In this document: in pieces, positions 7,776 to 16,782 of the stretch
How the letters are laid out: every line of letters starts with the position of its first letter
Numbering within the stretch: the stretch's first letter is position 1
Source: Lachnospiraceae bacterium
Lineage (GTDB): Bacteria > Bacillota > Clostridia > Lachnospirales > Lachnospiraceae
Length of the DNA: 64,000 nucleotides
Reading direction: 5' to 3'
Assembly (NCBI GenBank): GCA_022845955.1
Contig: AP025576.1
Span: 3,658,001 to 3,722,000, forward strand
The notes under the pieces: model-generated
The model's database searches: none
What the model was told of the DNA's origin: nothing
Seen by the model: the letters and a program-made list of their open reading frames with translations, nothing else
Translations under genes and position numbers: made by a program

Positions 7776-9443
7776 TTACATCAGCCGGAGCGCTCTTCCA
7801 AGAACGATGACAATCTCCCCGCCGGGAATTTCCTTTAATTCCCTTTCCGAGATTCCGTGAAGAGCCAATATCAGAATGACATAGATCAGTGTTCCCGCAA
7901 GGAAGCAAATCCATGCCATAGCGCTGCTGGCAAGTTTTTCAGCCAGCAGCCTGTTAATCAGGAAAATCACCACACCTGCCACGCCGGATGCAATGACGGG
8001 AATCCCTATCATCCGCCCCCAGTCAATGCGCAGTGACAGCCTCCTCTGAATGGAAACGAGGTTGAGTACAAACAGAAGTGCATACAGTATAATGACCGCG
8101 ATCAAAACACCGGTAATATCCATCTTGAGCTGGCCGATGAGCACATACACGGCAATCACATGGACAAAAAAGGAAACTGCGGAATTAATCAATACGTTCC
8201 TTTCCCGTTCCAGTCCCTGAAGCACACCGGACAGCGCCATCGATAACGCCTGAAGCACTATGGTAATGCTTCCTATCCGTAAAAGCTTTGCTGCCAGATC
8301 CATTTCCCCCACTTTAAACAGCGCGGGGATTAAGGTATCCGCCATCACGGTAAAGAAAACAGCGGCTGGCAGGGCCAGAAGGACGGACAGGCGGATCAGC
8401 ATCTGTGATTTTTCCTTCAGCCTTCCGATATTCATACTGGCGTTGGACACGGAAATGGCCGGCACAAGGGAGGCACATACAGCCGTCACCACGACTGCTG
8501 GCATATTAGCCAGTATTCTGTACTTTCCGGAGTAGACGCCCCATTGTACAATCGTATCCCGCCCCGACGGACTCAGCTTCAGGAACATGATCTGATCCAC
8601 GATTACGCTTCCCTGTGTCACAAGGGCTATCAGTATCACCGGCAGTGTGGAAAGCATCAGGATCCGCACAATACGGCGGTAGCTTTCCGTACCTTTCCCC
8701 ATATCCTTCCGCTCTTTTTTCCGGAAGCTGCTCTGGAACATGGCAAAAACCACCAGCAGGAAAAGAAGGGGGACGGCGCTCCCTGCCACGAGGCCGAGTA
8801 TCCCCCCCGCAGCGCCGAAAGCCTGTTCATAATTGCTGTTTTGCAGCAGCGCCCCTACCTTCCCGCCATAATCTCCCATAGAACCTGCCGCAAGCAGCAT
8901 TACCGCAAGACACAGCACTTCTTCCAGAAACCGTGATAAAGAGGTGGGGACCATGGTGCCCATCCCCTGGAAAAAGCCGCGGTACATACCCAGGACAGAT
9001 GCGAGCAGAAGGTTGACGGAAAGGAGCTTCATAGCGATAGCGCTCAGCGGCTCCCCGTAAAGGCTGCCTGCCAGGAAATCGGACAGGAACAGCATAAGCA
9101 GGGTACACAGCAAGCCGCTTCCAAGGGTCAGGCCTATAGACGCATTCCATACCCGGCGGGTATTCCGGAACTGCCCTTTCACACATCTGGCTGAAGTCAT
9201 TTTTGCTGCCACAGCCGGTGCGGCATAGCCGCAGAATAAAAAGAAAAATGTATAAGTATCAAAAGCCATACTGAAATAAGCATTTCCGTTATCCCCTATA
9301 ATATTAGTAAGGGGAATTCTTTTCACCATGGAAAGCAGGCCCGCAAGGACTCCGCACAATGCAAAGATCGCGCCATTCCCCCCGATACCTTCCTGTTTTC
9401 TCCTTTTTCTTTTTTTCTTATGGTTATCCATAGCCACTCTCAT
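7776..9443 (-). CDS. SpoVB/MATE-type polysaccharide flippase
   Basis: Polytopic inner-membrane protein of 555 residues with about 14 hydrophobic helices after a basic, Lys/Arg-rich N terminus (KKKRKRRKQ). The pattern MVKRIPLTNIIGDNGNAYFSMAFDTYTF near residue 40 and the FFQGMGTMVPTS loop near 160 are typical of the SpoVB/YtgP branch of the MOP flippase superfamily, which moves lipid-linked precursors across the membrane. It is last in the yqfC-yqfD-phoH-ybeY run. Which lipid it moves cannot be told; a spore cortex or general murein role is an inference from family and neighbours. The start is uncertain between ATG 9443 and ATG 9431; neither has a strong ribosome site. Confidence 0.8.
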   Translation of the reverse strand: MRVAMDNHKKKRKRRKQEGIGGNGAIFALCGVLAGLLSMVKRIPLTNIIGDNGNAYFSMAFDTYTFFFLFCGYAAPAVAAKMTSARCVKGQFRNTRRVWNASIGLTLGSGLLCTLLMLFLSDFLAGSLYGEPLSAIAMKLLSVNLLLASVLGMYRGFFQGMGTMVPTSLSRFLEEVLCLAVMLLAAGSMGDYGGKVGALLQNSNYEQAFGAAGGILGLVAGSAVPLLFLLVVFAMFQSSFRKKERKDMGKGTESYRRIVRILMLSTLPVILIALVTQGSVIVDQIMFLKLSPSGRDTIVQWGVYSGKYRILANMPAVVVTAVCASLVPAISVSNASMNIGRLKEKSQMLIRLSVLLALPAAVFFTVMADTLIPALFKVGEMDLAAKLLRIGSITIVLQALSMALSGVLQGLERERNVLINSAVSFFVHVIAVYVLIGQLKMDITGVLIAVIILYALLFVLNLVSIQRRLSLRIDWGRMIGIPVIASGVAGVVIFLINRLLAEKLASSAMAWICFLAGTLIYVILILALHGISERELKEIPGGEIVIVLGRALRLM

Positions 9444-9475
9444 TCGTATTGTAATCCCATCTTCAAGTCTGTATG

Positions 9476-9985
9476 TCAGTCACTGATATCTCTGGTAATT
9501 CCCAGCCTGTCCAGGACCAGGTTCTGTTTTGCTTCCATTACGGCCGCTTCCTCCGGCTCCATATGATCATAGCCGCAGAGGTGGAGCATGCTGTGGGCAA
9601 TCAAAAACGCATATTCCCTGCGGATACTATGGCCGTAACTCCCGGCCTGCTCTAAAATCCGGTCACAGGACAGGATGATGTCCCCCAGAATCAATTCCCC
9701 GCTGTCCGGCTGAAAGCAGTCCGCCTGTGCCTCCTCCGCGGGTGAGAAATCGGAAGGTTCCGTAAAAGGGACATTGGGGAAAGACAAGACGTCCGTTTCC
9801 CTGTCTATGCTCCGGTATTCCCGGTTGTATAACCGAATCCCCTCATTATCCGTTATCAGGATATTTATTTCGGTTTCATAGGGGCAATTTTCCTCATCCA
9901 GAACCTCTCCGGCGACCAGGGAGGCTGTTTCCATGGGATCAAAGGAAAAGGTATAGTCTGTTTCGTTTTCTACAAATATGGTCAT
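9476..9985 (-). CDS. ybeY: endoribonuclease YbeY (rRNA maturation)
   Basis: Single-strand endoribonuclease needed for 16S rRNA 3'-end maturation and ribosome quality control. The zinc-binding signature HSMLHLCGYDH supplies H131, H135 and H141, all present, and the conserved DVLSFP segment is at 65-70. Length 169 is near the family norm. Its ATG overlaps the stop of phoH by 4 nt, so the pair is translationally coupled, as in many bacteria where phoH (ybeZ) and ybeY are adjacent and their products interact. Confidence 0.96.
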   Translation of the reverse strand: MTIFVENETDYTFSFDPMETASLVAGEVLDEENCPYETEINILITDNEGIRLYNREYRSIDRETDVLSFPNVPFTEPSDFSPAEEAQADCFQPDSGELILGDIILSCDRILEQAGSYGHSIRREYAFLIAHSMLHLCGYDHMEPEEAAVMEAKQNLVLDRLGITRDISD

Positions 9986-11025
9986 CTTCCGAATCGTCCT
10001 TTCCCCTTTTTGCCATAGGCGTTGTCCCGGTTATCCCGCTGCTGCGGTCTTGTCCGTTCCCTGGAAAGCTCTTTGTTCTCATAAGCTTCATAGGCTTTTA
10101 CGATTTTCTGTACCAGCGGATGCCTTACCACATCCCTGCTCGTCAGGGTACAGAAGGCGATATCATCGATTCTCTGCAGAACCTTTGCCGCCACATCCAG
10201 ACCTGAATTCACGCCGGGCATCAAATCCTTCTGGGAGGCATCTCCGGTAATGATTACTTTGGAGCCGAAGCCAATCCTCGTCAGAAACATCTTCATCTGT
10301 GCCGGGGTAGTATTCTGCGCCTCATCAAGTATGATATAGGCATTATCCAGGGTACGTCCCCGCATATAGGCAAGAGGGGCCACTTCTATCAGCCCCTTTT
10401 CCATGTTTTTTACAAAGCTTTCCGCCCCCATTATCTGGTACAGGGCATCATACAACGGGCGCAGATAGGGATCCACCTTACTCTGCAGATCGCCCGGAAG
10501 GAAACCCAGCTTTTCTCCCGCTTCAATAGCCGGCCTGGTGAGGATAATCCTTTCCACCTCATTATTTTTGAAAGCAGTGATAGCCATTGCCATGGCAAGA
10601 TAGGTCTTGCCGGTCCCGGCAGGCCCCATACCGAATACAATCATATGGTTCCGGATGGCATCCACATACTGCTTCTGTCCCAGAGTTTTGGGTTTAATGG
10701 GTTTTCCGCTTACCGTATGGCAAATCAGATCCCCGTCTATTTCCAAAAGTGCTTCATTATTGCTTTCCATACTCATCTCAATTGCATAATCCACATTCTG
10801 TTCCTGAATCTGGTTTCCCCTTTTCGATAGTTCCAGAAGCTGTTTCAGTATGGCTTCCGTCTGTTCCACATGCCTTCGCATACCGGTTATCCGGACACCG
10901 CCGTCCCTGTCAACGATGGTTACGGACAGATATTTCTCCAGCTTCTTCACGTATTTATCATATTCACCGAACACATTCAGGATATGCGCGGCATCCATTT
11001 CTATTATCTTTTCAAATTGATCCAT
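9982..11025 (-). CDS. ybeZ: PhoH-like ATPase (YbeZ type)
   Basis: Cytosolic P-loop ATPase of 347 residues thought to act with YbeY in RNA metabolism. An N-terminal KH-like or regulatory region (1-110) precedes Walker A GPAGTGKT at 134-141 and the Walker B-type AYIILDEAQNTTPAQMK; the TRIGFGSK and ITGDASQKD segments complete the helicase-like core. A basic tail rich in Arg and Gly (GKKGKGRFGR) could bind RNA. It starts 5 bp after yqfD and overlaps ybeY, keeping the Bacillus order yqfC-yqfD-phoH-ybeY. Confidence 0.94.
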   Translation of the reverse strand: MDQFEKIIEMDAAHILNVFGEYDKYVKKLEKYLSVTIVDRDGGVRITGMRRHVEQTEAILKQLLELSKRGNQIQEQNVDYAIEMSMESNNEALLEIDGDLICHTVSGKPIKPKTLGQKQYVDAIRNHMIVFGMGPAGTGKTYLAMAMAITAFKNNEVERIILTRPAIEAGEKLGFLPGDLQSKVDPYLRPLYDALYQIMGAESFVKNMEKGLIEVAPLAYMRGRTLDNAYIILDEAQNTTPAQMKMFLTRIGFGSKVIITGDASQKDLMPGVNSGLDVAAKVLQRIDDIAFCTLTSRDVVRHPLVQKIVKAYEAYENKELSRERTRPQQRDNRDNAYGKKGKGRFGR

Positions 11026-11030
11026 ATTGT

Positions 11031-12278
11031 TTACTGGCTGCTCCCGGCTTCTGTCTCATTCTCAGCAGCAGGCTGTTCGGCTTCAATCCGCTGTGCTTTT
11101 CCGTCATTTCCCTGCACAGTCATATATCCATCCAGAACCAACATATTGCCCGCTGTTTCTATTTTAACATCTTTTTCTATTATTTGTACCCCTTTTTCTT
11201 CTAAACTTACTATATTTTTTGAAAGCTTCTCATTCAGCATGGATTCTGCCTTATTTTCTTGGTATACGGCTTCCACCGGAAGATATTCCCTATGTACCAC
11301 ATAGCCATAATAAAACGGCAGGTATATCTGATTCAGAATACAAAGCTGCCGGGTATCCAGAATGGTATCATAATTCAGGAATTTGCAGTCGCCCAGCTTC
11401 AGGACATATCTTTTATGGCCTAATGAGAAGAAAACATCCTTCTTCTCCCGGTTGGTATAATTTTTGTATTCATACATGAGAGGCTGCTCTTCATGCACAG
11501 GGATCTCATATACCAGGGAAACGTCCGCGTCCGCATGACAGAACTGATATTCCTTCACTGTCCCGTCGTCCGCCATGACAGGGACTGCGCCGGAAACCAG
11601 CACATCCCCCTTCGTAACAGGTGTTCCCTCCGTAACCATAGGCACTCCCTGCCGTGTCAGTATGGAAACCACGACGCCGTCCTGGGTAGCGATGAGATTG
11701 CTTCCCGGCCAGCTCTCCTTTTCCTCCGCCGTTTCTTCCTGTACCAGATCATTTTCTTTTATTTTAACAATAAAGTGGGTGCCCTCTATTCTGGCGGAGG
11801 TCCATGTGACAATATCAAAATTTTCACGCAGGCTGGCTTCCAGCGCCTCTATGTCGATTTTGTTTTTTGCCACCCCGTAATCCACGCCTTTTTCCGCAAG
11901 GAAATCCATAAGGACATCGTCTGTAATGGACACATTCCCTTCAAAATCAATAGCCCATACAAACTGGGACATGGCGATGAGAAAAGCCAGGCAGCAGGGA
12001 AGTCCCAGCGCAAAAATCTTACGCCTTCTCATTTTCCGTATGAAAAAGGGCAGACCGTATCGTTCCAGAACGGCTGCCCTTGTTCCGGTTTTTCTCACAA
12101 TCGGCCGCAGCTTGTAGAAATCGGACAGGCTGATATACATGGTATAGCAATCCTCCTGTCTGGCAATATCCCATAAAAGGATATGGTGATTGCTGCACAG
12201 GTTCATAAACCGCTCAGGAGAATATCCCCATACTTTTATCTTCAAATATCCCTGCAGATACCGGAAAAATTCCCTCAT
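11031..12278 (-). CDS. yqfD: stage IV sporulation-associated protein YqfD
   Basis: Sporulation protein of 415 residues. The N-terminal region MREFFRYLQGYLKIKVWGYSPERFMNLC is the hallmark of YqfD, followed by one membrane helix (near 85-105, IFALGLPCCLAFLIAMSQFVWAI interior) and a large outer domain. In Bacillus the gene is sigma-E controlled and sits next to yqfC and phoH, as here. The frame extends to 12308, but ATG 12278 is used because it begins the conserved domain and has AGGAGG 9 nt upstream. The C terminus is rich in Glu and Ala and probably disordered. Confidence 0.92.
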   Translation of the reverse strand: MREFFRYLQGYLKIKVWGYSPERFMNLCSNHHILLWDIARQEDCYTMYISLSDFYKLRPIVRKTGTRAAVLERYGLPFFIRKMRRRKIFALGLPCCLAFLIAMSQFVWAIDFEGNVSITDDVLMDFLAEKGVDYGVAKNKIDIEALEASLRENFDIVTWTSARIEGTHFIVKIKENDLVQEETAEEKESWPGSNLIATQDGVVVSILTRQGVPMVTEGTPVTKGDVLVSGAVPVMADDGTVKEYQFCHADADVSLVYEIPVHEEQPLMYEYKNYTNREKKDVFFSLGHKRYVLKLGDCKFLNYDTILDTRQLCILNQIYLPFYYGYVVHREYLPVEAVYQENKAESMLNEKLSKNIVSLEEKGVQIIEKDVKIETAGNMLVLDGYMTVQGNDGKAQRIEAEQPAAENETEAGSSQ

Positions 12279-12295
12279 GATTATTATCCTCCTAG

Positions 12296-12331
12296 TTTTG
12301 CGGAGCAAAATGCGAGTCTCTGCGAGCAGAG
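12296..12331 (-). other. two short hairpins between yqfC and yqfD
   Basis: TTTTGC/GCAAAA (12296-12310, 3-nt loop) and CTCTGC/GCAGAG (12318-12331, 2-nt loop) sit side by side in the 69-bp gap. Each is a perfect 6-bp stem. No T-run follows. On the minus strand a second unused AAGGAGG lies just upstream of them, so they may be an inserted repeat. Confidence 0.5.
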
Positions 12332-12347
12332 GATTTTCCTCCTTATT

Positions 12348-12653
12348 TTAAAGATACCGGATACACTGTATATTCCCGATTATCTTCATGTCCTCGTTGG
12401 TATAATAATCAATGGCAAGCCCGCATCCGCAGATGGAGATCTGTCCGGTCTTGGCCTGCAGGATTATGGATTCCCTCGTATATTCAATAATCCCTTTGTA
12501 ATTTTCCACCCACAGCTCATGGTTTCCGGTCATGGTCAGGATGGAGGCGCCCAAAAGCATATCCTTCGGCAGCTTCAGGGAATCCACAAGCTGTTCTTTC
12601 GGGCTTTTTTCCATTATTTTTTTCTTTTTGGAAACACTGGATTTTCTACTCAT
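12348..12653 (-). CDS. yqfC: sporulation protein YqfC (YabP/YqfC family)
   Basis: Small beta-rich sporulation protein of 101 residues. The YabP/YqfC pattern is visible: LPKDMLLGASILTMTGNHELWVENYKGI followed by ESIILQAKTGQISICG. A basic N terminus (SRKSSVSKKKK) precedes it. In Bacillus the gene is under sigma-E control in the mother cell, and YqfC is always paired with YqfD; the pair is kept here with a 69-bp gap. Its biochemical role is unknown. Confidence 0.9.
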   Translation of the reverse strand: MSRKSSVSKKKKIMEKSPKEQLVDSLKLPKDMLLGASILTMTGNHELWVENYKGIIEYTRESIILQAKTGQISICGCGLAIDYYTNEDMKIIGNIQCIRYL

Positions 12654-12681
12654 ATTGCATTATATGAGTGTTTTCTCCTCT

Positions 12682-13488
12682 TCATAACCGGATTCTTTCC
12701 AGGTCAAGCGGCACGTAAACCGTACCGCGGAAAGAAAGGGCGGCTTCCCGGCTGTAACTTTCCTTCCTTTTTTCCAGGCAGGTATCCTCCGTATGGTACA
12801 GCACCAGATTGGACACATGAAGCTCCTCCGCCAGCCTTCCCGCATCCAGGGCCGTGCTGTGATGCTTTTCATAAGGATGGAATATCTCCTTATCCCTGTC
12901 CAGACAGAAGGCTTCACTCAACAGCCAGTCGCTGCCCTCCACATAAGGCCTGGTTATCTCTTTGTAGGGTTCATCCCCCAGACAGGAAAGTACCATCCCA
13001 TCCTCAAAGCAGGCACGGAAGCCAAATTGTTTAGTCTTTGTGGAATGGATATCGAAAAAGGTAAGCACCATTCCTGCCGCTTTCTTTTCCCCGCCGTCTT
13101 TTACTTTCTTAATCAGGATCCGGTCTCCCAGAAAAGAGGTGAACTTCCTGACCAGGGTAAGCCTGCAAAGCTGCATAATCGTATCGGCCAGCTCTTCATG
13201 ACAGTATATCTTAAAATTACCTTCATAGCTGCCGGCGCGCATCATAGCCGCCACCTTCCGGATTACCCAAACAACGCCAAGCACATGATCCGTATGGGCA
13301 TGGGTGACAAACATATAACGGATTTTATCCACCGGTATCCCGGCTTCCTCCAGCCTGCCCAGAATGCCGTTCCCGCCGCCTGCGTCCACCAGAAGATATT
13401 CTTCCCCGTTCTGAACCGCGAAACAGGTGTTGTAGCACTTCGTCACCATTGCATTTCCTGTGCCAAGCATTATCAAATTGCGCTCCAT
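12682..13488 (-). CDS. MBL-fold metallo-hydrolase (ribonuclease Z-like)
   Basis: A 268-residue metallo-beta-lactamase-fold hydrolase. The metal motif THAHTDHVLG is at about 61-70, with a further Asp in CLGDEP and a downstream His in LVLYHTED. GTGNAMVTKCYNTCF at the start resembles RNase Z-type MBL proteins, but the typical RNase Z exosite arm is not obvious. The substrate is unknown; RNA or a small ester are possible. It lies 17 bp downstream of rlmH and ahead of yqfC. Confidence 0.82.
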   Translation of the reverse strand: MERNLIMLGTGNAMVTKCYNTCFAVQNGEEYLLVDAGGGNGILGRLEEAGIPVDKIRYMFVTHAHTDHVLGVVWVIRKVAAMMRAGSYEGNFKIYCHEELADTIMQLCRLTLVRKFTSFLGDRILIKKVKDGGEKKAAGMVLTFFDIHSTKTKQFGFRACFEDGMVLSCLGDEPYKEITRPYVEGSDWLLSEAFCLDRDKEIFHPYEKHHSTALDAGRLAEELHVSNLVLYHTEDTCLEKRKESYSREAALSFRGTVYVPLDLERIRL

Positions 13489-13505
13489 CTTGTGTGCTCC
13501 TTATC

Positions 13506-13985
13506 TCATTTATGATAAGGCTCCCCGGAATTAATCCGGCAGCCTCTGTAAATCTGTTCCAGCAGGATAACCCGCATCAGTTGGTGAGGGAAAGTCATAT
13601 CGGAAAAGCTGAGCTTTTCATCCGCCTTCTGCAGCAGAGAAGGATGAAGCCCAAGAGAGCCGCCTATCAGGAACTGGATATGGCTGATCCCCCTCACTCC
13701 CAATTCCCCGATGCGGGAAGCAAATTGTTCCGAATCCATCTTTTTCCCTTCAATGGCCAATGCTATCAAATAACTGTCCGCTTTCAGATGGCGTTCCATA
13801 CGTTCTCCTTCTTTCCGGAGAATTTGTTCCTTACAGACATCGCTTGGCCGGTCCGGTGTTTTTTCATCTTCCACTTCCCGTATTTCCAGCCTGCAGTACC
13901 TGGACAGCCTTTTTGCATATTCCGCAATCGCTTCCCTGTAGAATTTTTCCTTGATCTTACCCACACATATTATTGATATTTTCAT
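13506..13985 (-). CDS. rlmH: 23S rRNA (pseudouridine1915-N3)-methyltransferase
   Basis: SPOUT-class SAM-dependent methyltransferase that methylates pseudouridine 1915 in helix 69 of 23S rRNA, on assembled ribosomes. All 159 residues fit the family: ICVGKIKEKFYREAIAEYAKRL at the start, the knot segment FLIGGSLGLHPSLLQKAD near 105, and the C-terminal QLMRVILLEQIYRGCRINSGEPYHK core (LLEQIYRG, GEPYHK). It opens the run that continues through yqfC to the flippase. Confidence 0.97.
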   Translation of the reverse strand: MKISIICVGKIKEKFYREAIAEYAKRLSRYCRLEIREVEDEKTPDRPSDVCKEQILRKEGERMERHLKADSYLIALAIEGKKMDSEQFASRIGELGVRGISHIQFLIGGSLGLHPSLLQKADEKLSFSDMTFPHQLMRVILLEQIYRGCRINSGEPYHK

Positions 13986-14010
13986 ATAATTTCATTTCCA
14001 AATACATTTA

Positions 14011-14041
14011 TACAGCCTCTGAATCGTATTCAGAGGCTGTA
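14011..14041. terminator. 14-bp perfect hairpin downstream of zinc-ribbon gene
   Basis: Perfect inverted repeat 14011-14024 / 14028-14041 (TACAGCCTCTGAAT and its complement) with a 3-nt loop, 16 bp after the stop of the gene ending at 14057. The minus-strand tail is only moderately T-rich (TAAATGTATTTGG), so termination is probable but not classical. Confidence 0.65.
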
Positions 14042-14056
14042 CATGATCCTTTTCCT

Positions 14057-14947
14057 TTATACATCCTTATCTTCACCGAAGATATCCGGATAGATTTCGT
14101 CAACAAAATTCTCCAGATAACCGGCCTCCAGATTCAGGAAATTATTGGCTATCATGCCTCGGATTTGTTCCGTCCGTTTAAAATAACGGGCTTCTTCCGC
14201 TTCCGGAAGATCGGGGATGGCAGAATCCACTCCCTGAGCCGTAATATTTTCATCACACCATCTTCGGAGTTCCTCCTTCAGAGCGGATTCTTCCTTTGCC
14301 TTCCCTTCGAACTTCCTTGATGATTTCAGGGAAAGGATCCCCATAACGATAAATAACAGGAAAAGCGCTCCCATTACCCCGCCGGTAAGATAACGCATGG
14401 TACCGGTAAAACGAATAGGCAGGATTTCCGCATAAATGCATATTAGAAGTATCATCCCCGCGATTCCTGCCACAAGAAGGGTATACGCCCCCGAACGGAA
14501 ATTTTCCGCCTTCTGGGAAGCCGCTTCATAAACAGGGCCTGACGTGCTCTCTTTTTCCTGTTCTTCTTCCTCCCTATCCGAAAAGGCTTCCGCCCCGGTT
14601 CCGTCCTCCTCTTCAGGCGGGTAAGGCTCCTCCTGCGCGGACGATTCCTTTTGTGCTTTCAGGTTCTTCTCCTTTTGGAATACCTGAAGATAACGGGAAG
14701 CCCTGACTTTCTCCCCCGGAGCTATGAACAATTCATATAGATCCTCCGTTTCGTCAAAGCGTAATTCCCCGCTTTTTAATCCATTACAGGATAAGAAGGC
14801 AAGCAATTCCTCCATCTCCTCCCCGCTTCCGAAAATCAGGCCCTCTTTTTCCAGCTCTTCCAAAGAGTCTGTCAGTTCACAGCCGCAGTCCGCACAGATC
14901 CTCACGCCTTCCACATATTCATTCTTGCACTTGGGACACCAGGGCAT
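14057..14947 (-). CDS. zinc-ribbon membrane protein of unknown function
   Basis: A 296-residue protein with an N-terminal zinc ribbon (CPKCKNEY...CADCGCEL, residues 4-24), a short globular region containing LFIAPGEKVRASRYLQVF (near 90), an acidic linker rich in Glu (110-145), two membrane helices (about 156-176 LLVAGIAGMILLICIYAEIL and 186-206 GGVMGALFLLFIVMGILSL) and a charged tail. The region after the ribbon resembles the DUF2007-like small domains sometimes fused to zinc ribbons, but I cannot confirm this. RBS AGGAGG lies 7 nt before the ATG. Confidence 0.7.
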   Translation of the reverse strand: MPWCPKCKNEYVEGVRICADCGCELTDSLEELEKEGLIFGSGEEMEELLAFLSCNGLKSGELRFDETEDLYELFIAPGEKVRASRYLQVFQKEKNLKAQKESSAQEEPYPPEEEDGTGAEAFSDREEEEQEKESTSGPVYEAASQKAENFRSGAYTLLVAGIAGMILLICIYAEILPIRFTGTMRYLTGGVMGALFLLFIVMGILSLKSSRKFEGKAKEESALKEELRRWCDENITAQGVDSAIPDLPEAEEARYFKRTEQIRGMIANNFLNLEAGYLENFVDEIYPDIFGEDKDV

Positions 14948-14981
14948 AACGTTACCTCCTTGTCTCTTTCCTTTTACCGGT

Positions 14982-15008
14982 GTAACGGTTCCATACCTTT
15001 CCGGTTAC
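14982..15008. repeat. GTAACNGTTC intergenic palindrome, copy 2
   Basis: GTAACGGTTCC (14982-14992) faces an imperfect partner CCGGTTAC (15001-15008). It overlaps the stop codon of the Dabb gene. Confidence 0.6.
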
Positions 15009-15310
15009 TGCCGGCTTTCATAATCAAAGCAGGCTCTGTCACAGGTCATTTCCTTTACATAGGCACCAGCTTTTATATGATCCGGATGAACCTGGTAGGC
15101 ATTCAGCGCCTCCACTGTTTCAAAACAGGAAATCAGGGCGATGTCTTTGTTACTGGAAGCCAGTCCATTAACGGAAACTTCCAGGCTGATAACTCCCTCT
15201 GCTTTTTCCTTAACAGCCTCCAGGCTTTCTTTGATTATCCTGCCCGCTTCCGCCTTCTGCTCGTCGGTCAGTTCCGCCTTGAAATTCCACATTACAATAT
15301 GGTTAACCAT
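15005..15310 (-). CDS. Dabb (stress-responsive A/B barrel) family protein
   Basis: A 101-residue protein with the Dabb start MVNHIVMWNFKAELTDEQK, a central LEVSVNGLASSNKDIALISCFETVEALNAY core and a final HPDHIKAG segment: a ferredoxin-like barrel of about 95-100 residues. Members are small dimeric proteins with varied or unknown roles. The frame reaches 15355, but ATG 15310 has AAGGAG 7 nt upstream and gives the standard N terminus. It starts 10 bp after nfnB, so it is probably co-transcribed with nfnAB. Confidence 0.88.
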   Translation of the reverse strand: MVNHIVMWNFKAELTDEQKAEAGRIIKESLEAVKEKAEGVISLEVSVNGLASSNKDIALISCFETVEALNAYQVHPDHIKAGAYVKEMTCDRACFDYESRQ

Positions 15311-15320
15311 AATCAGCTCC

Positions 15321-16703
15321 TTATTTGGATAAATATTCGTCGATTCCTTTCGCACCGGCTTTGCCTGCCCCCATTGCCAGGATCACTGTGGCGGCTCCGG
15401 TTACGGCGTCACCGCCGGCATAAACACCTTCTTTGGAGGTTTTGCCGAATTCTTCATCGGCTACGATACATTTCCATTTATTGGTCTCCAGCCCCTTGGT
15501 AGTGGAGGAAATAAGTGGATTAGGGGAGGTTCCCAGTGACATGATAACGGTATCACAGTCAATGACATATTCGGAATCCGGGATTTCCACAGGGCGTCTT
15601 CTTCCGGAAGCATCAGGCTCGCCAAGCTCCATCTTCACGCACTTCATTCCGCATACCCAATTGTTGTCATCTTCCAGGATCTCCACAGGGTTGGTAAGAA
15701 GGTCAAAAATAATTCCTTCCTCTTTGGCATGGTGTACTTCCTCCACACGGGCAGGAAGTTCTTCTTCGCTTCTTCTGTATACGATATGTACCTCAGCACC
15801 CAGGCGGAGTGCTGTTCTTGCAGCGTCCATAGCCACGTTGCCGCCGCCTACAACAGCAACCTTTCTGCCGTGCATGATAGGTGTTTCGGAATCCTCGCGG
15901 AAGGCCTTCATCAGATTGCTTCTTGTCAGATATTCGTTGGCAGAAAATACGCCGTTGGCATTTTCTCCGGGAATACCCATGAACTTCGGCAGTCCTGCGC
16001 CGGATCCAATAAATACTGCGGAAAAGCCTTCTTCGGTAAGAAGTTCGTCAATCGTAACGGATTTGCCAACAATTACATTGGTTTCGATAGCAACACCCAG
16101 GGATTTTACATTCTCGATTTCCTTCTGCACCACATTTTCTTTGGGCAGACGGAATTCAGGGATACCATATACGAGAACGCCGCCCGGCTCGTGAAGCGCT
16201 TCAAAAATGGTAACCTCATATCCCATCTTTGCGAGATCGCCTGCGCAGGTAAGCCCTGCAGGGCCGGAGCCGATAACGGCAACCTTTTTCCCTTTTTTCT
16301 CCTTGGCCCCTTCCGGCTTACGATTGTTTTGAGCAGCCCAGTCCGCCACAAAACGCTCCAGCTTGCCGATGGAGACAGGCTCCCCTTTAATACCTCTGAT
16401 ACATTTTCCTTCACACTGGCTTTCCTGAGGACATACACGGCCGCATACCGCAGGAAGCGCAGAGGCTTCGCTGATCACCTGATAAGCCGCTTCAATGTCC
16501 CCTTCTTTTACTTTTTCAATAAATCCGGGAATGTTGATGGAAACCGGGCAGCCCTTGATACACTGGGCATTCTTGCAGTTAATACATCTGACGGCTTCTT
16601 CCATGGCCTCTTCTTTATTATATCCCAGACACACCTCTTCAAAGTTGGTTGCCCGTACCTTTGCATCCTGTTCCCTCACAGGCACTTTATTTAATACGTC
16701 CAT
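15321..16703 (-). CDS. nfnB: NfnB-type NADP oxidoreductase subunit (GltA-like)
   Basis: A 460-residue flavoprotein of the glutamate-synthase small-chain family. Two N-terminal [4Fe-4S] motifs are visible: C40, C43, C48, C52 and C87, C91, C97, C101. FAD (AVIGSGPAGLTCAGDLA) and NADP (AVVGGGNVAMDAARTALRL) Rossmann motifs follow. Automated tools often call it glutamate synthase, but no large GOGAT subunit is present. The gene upstream encodes the matching NfnA-like partner, which supports the electron-bifurcating NADH-dependent reduced ferredoxin:NADP oxidoreductase NfnAB. ATG 16703 is chosen over 16724 because GGGAGG lies 7 nt before it. Confidence 0.86.
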   Translation of the reverse strand: MDVLNKVPVREQDAKVRATNFEEVCLGYNKEEAMEEAVRCINCKNAQCIKGCPVSINIPGFIEKVKEGDIEAAYQVISEASALPAVCGRVCPQESQCEGKCIRGIKGEPVSIGKLERFVADWAAQNNRKPEGAKEKKGKKVAVIGSGPAGLTCAGDLAKMGYEVTIFEALHEPGGVLVYGIPEFRLPKENVVQKEIENVKSLGVAIETNVIVGKSVTIDELLTEEGFSAVFIGSGAGLPKFMGIPGENANGVFSANEYLTRSNLMKAFREDSETPIMHGRKVAVVGGGNVAMDAARTALRLGAEVHIVYRRSEEELPARVEEVHHAKEEGIIFDLLTNPVEILEDDNNWVCGMKCVKMELGEPDASGRRRPVEIPDSEYVIDCDTVIMSLGTSPNPLISSTTKGLETNKWKCIVADEEFGKTSKEGVYAGGDAVTGAATVILAMGAGKAGAKGIDEYLSK

Positions 16704-16730
16704 AATTATCCTCCCTATTGTCAATCATCG

Positions 16731-16755
16731 GTAACTGTTCCGTAGCTTGAGTTAC
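16731..16755. repeat. GTAACNGTTC intergenic palindrome, copy 3
   Basis: GTAACT (16731-16736) and AGTTAC (16750-16755) flank the nfnA-nfnB gap; the core is GTAACTGTTC. Confidence 0.6.
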
Positions 16756-16782
16756 AATCGTCTTTCCCTTGCCCTTCCTGTG

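Noticed and set aside
9522..9539. MEAKQN at the YbeY C terminus as a repeat copy
   Set aside because: Only the first 12 bases match, and similar residues are expected at this helix in YbeY proteins.
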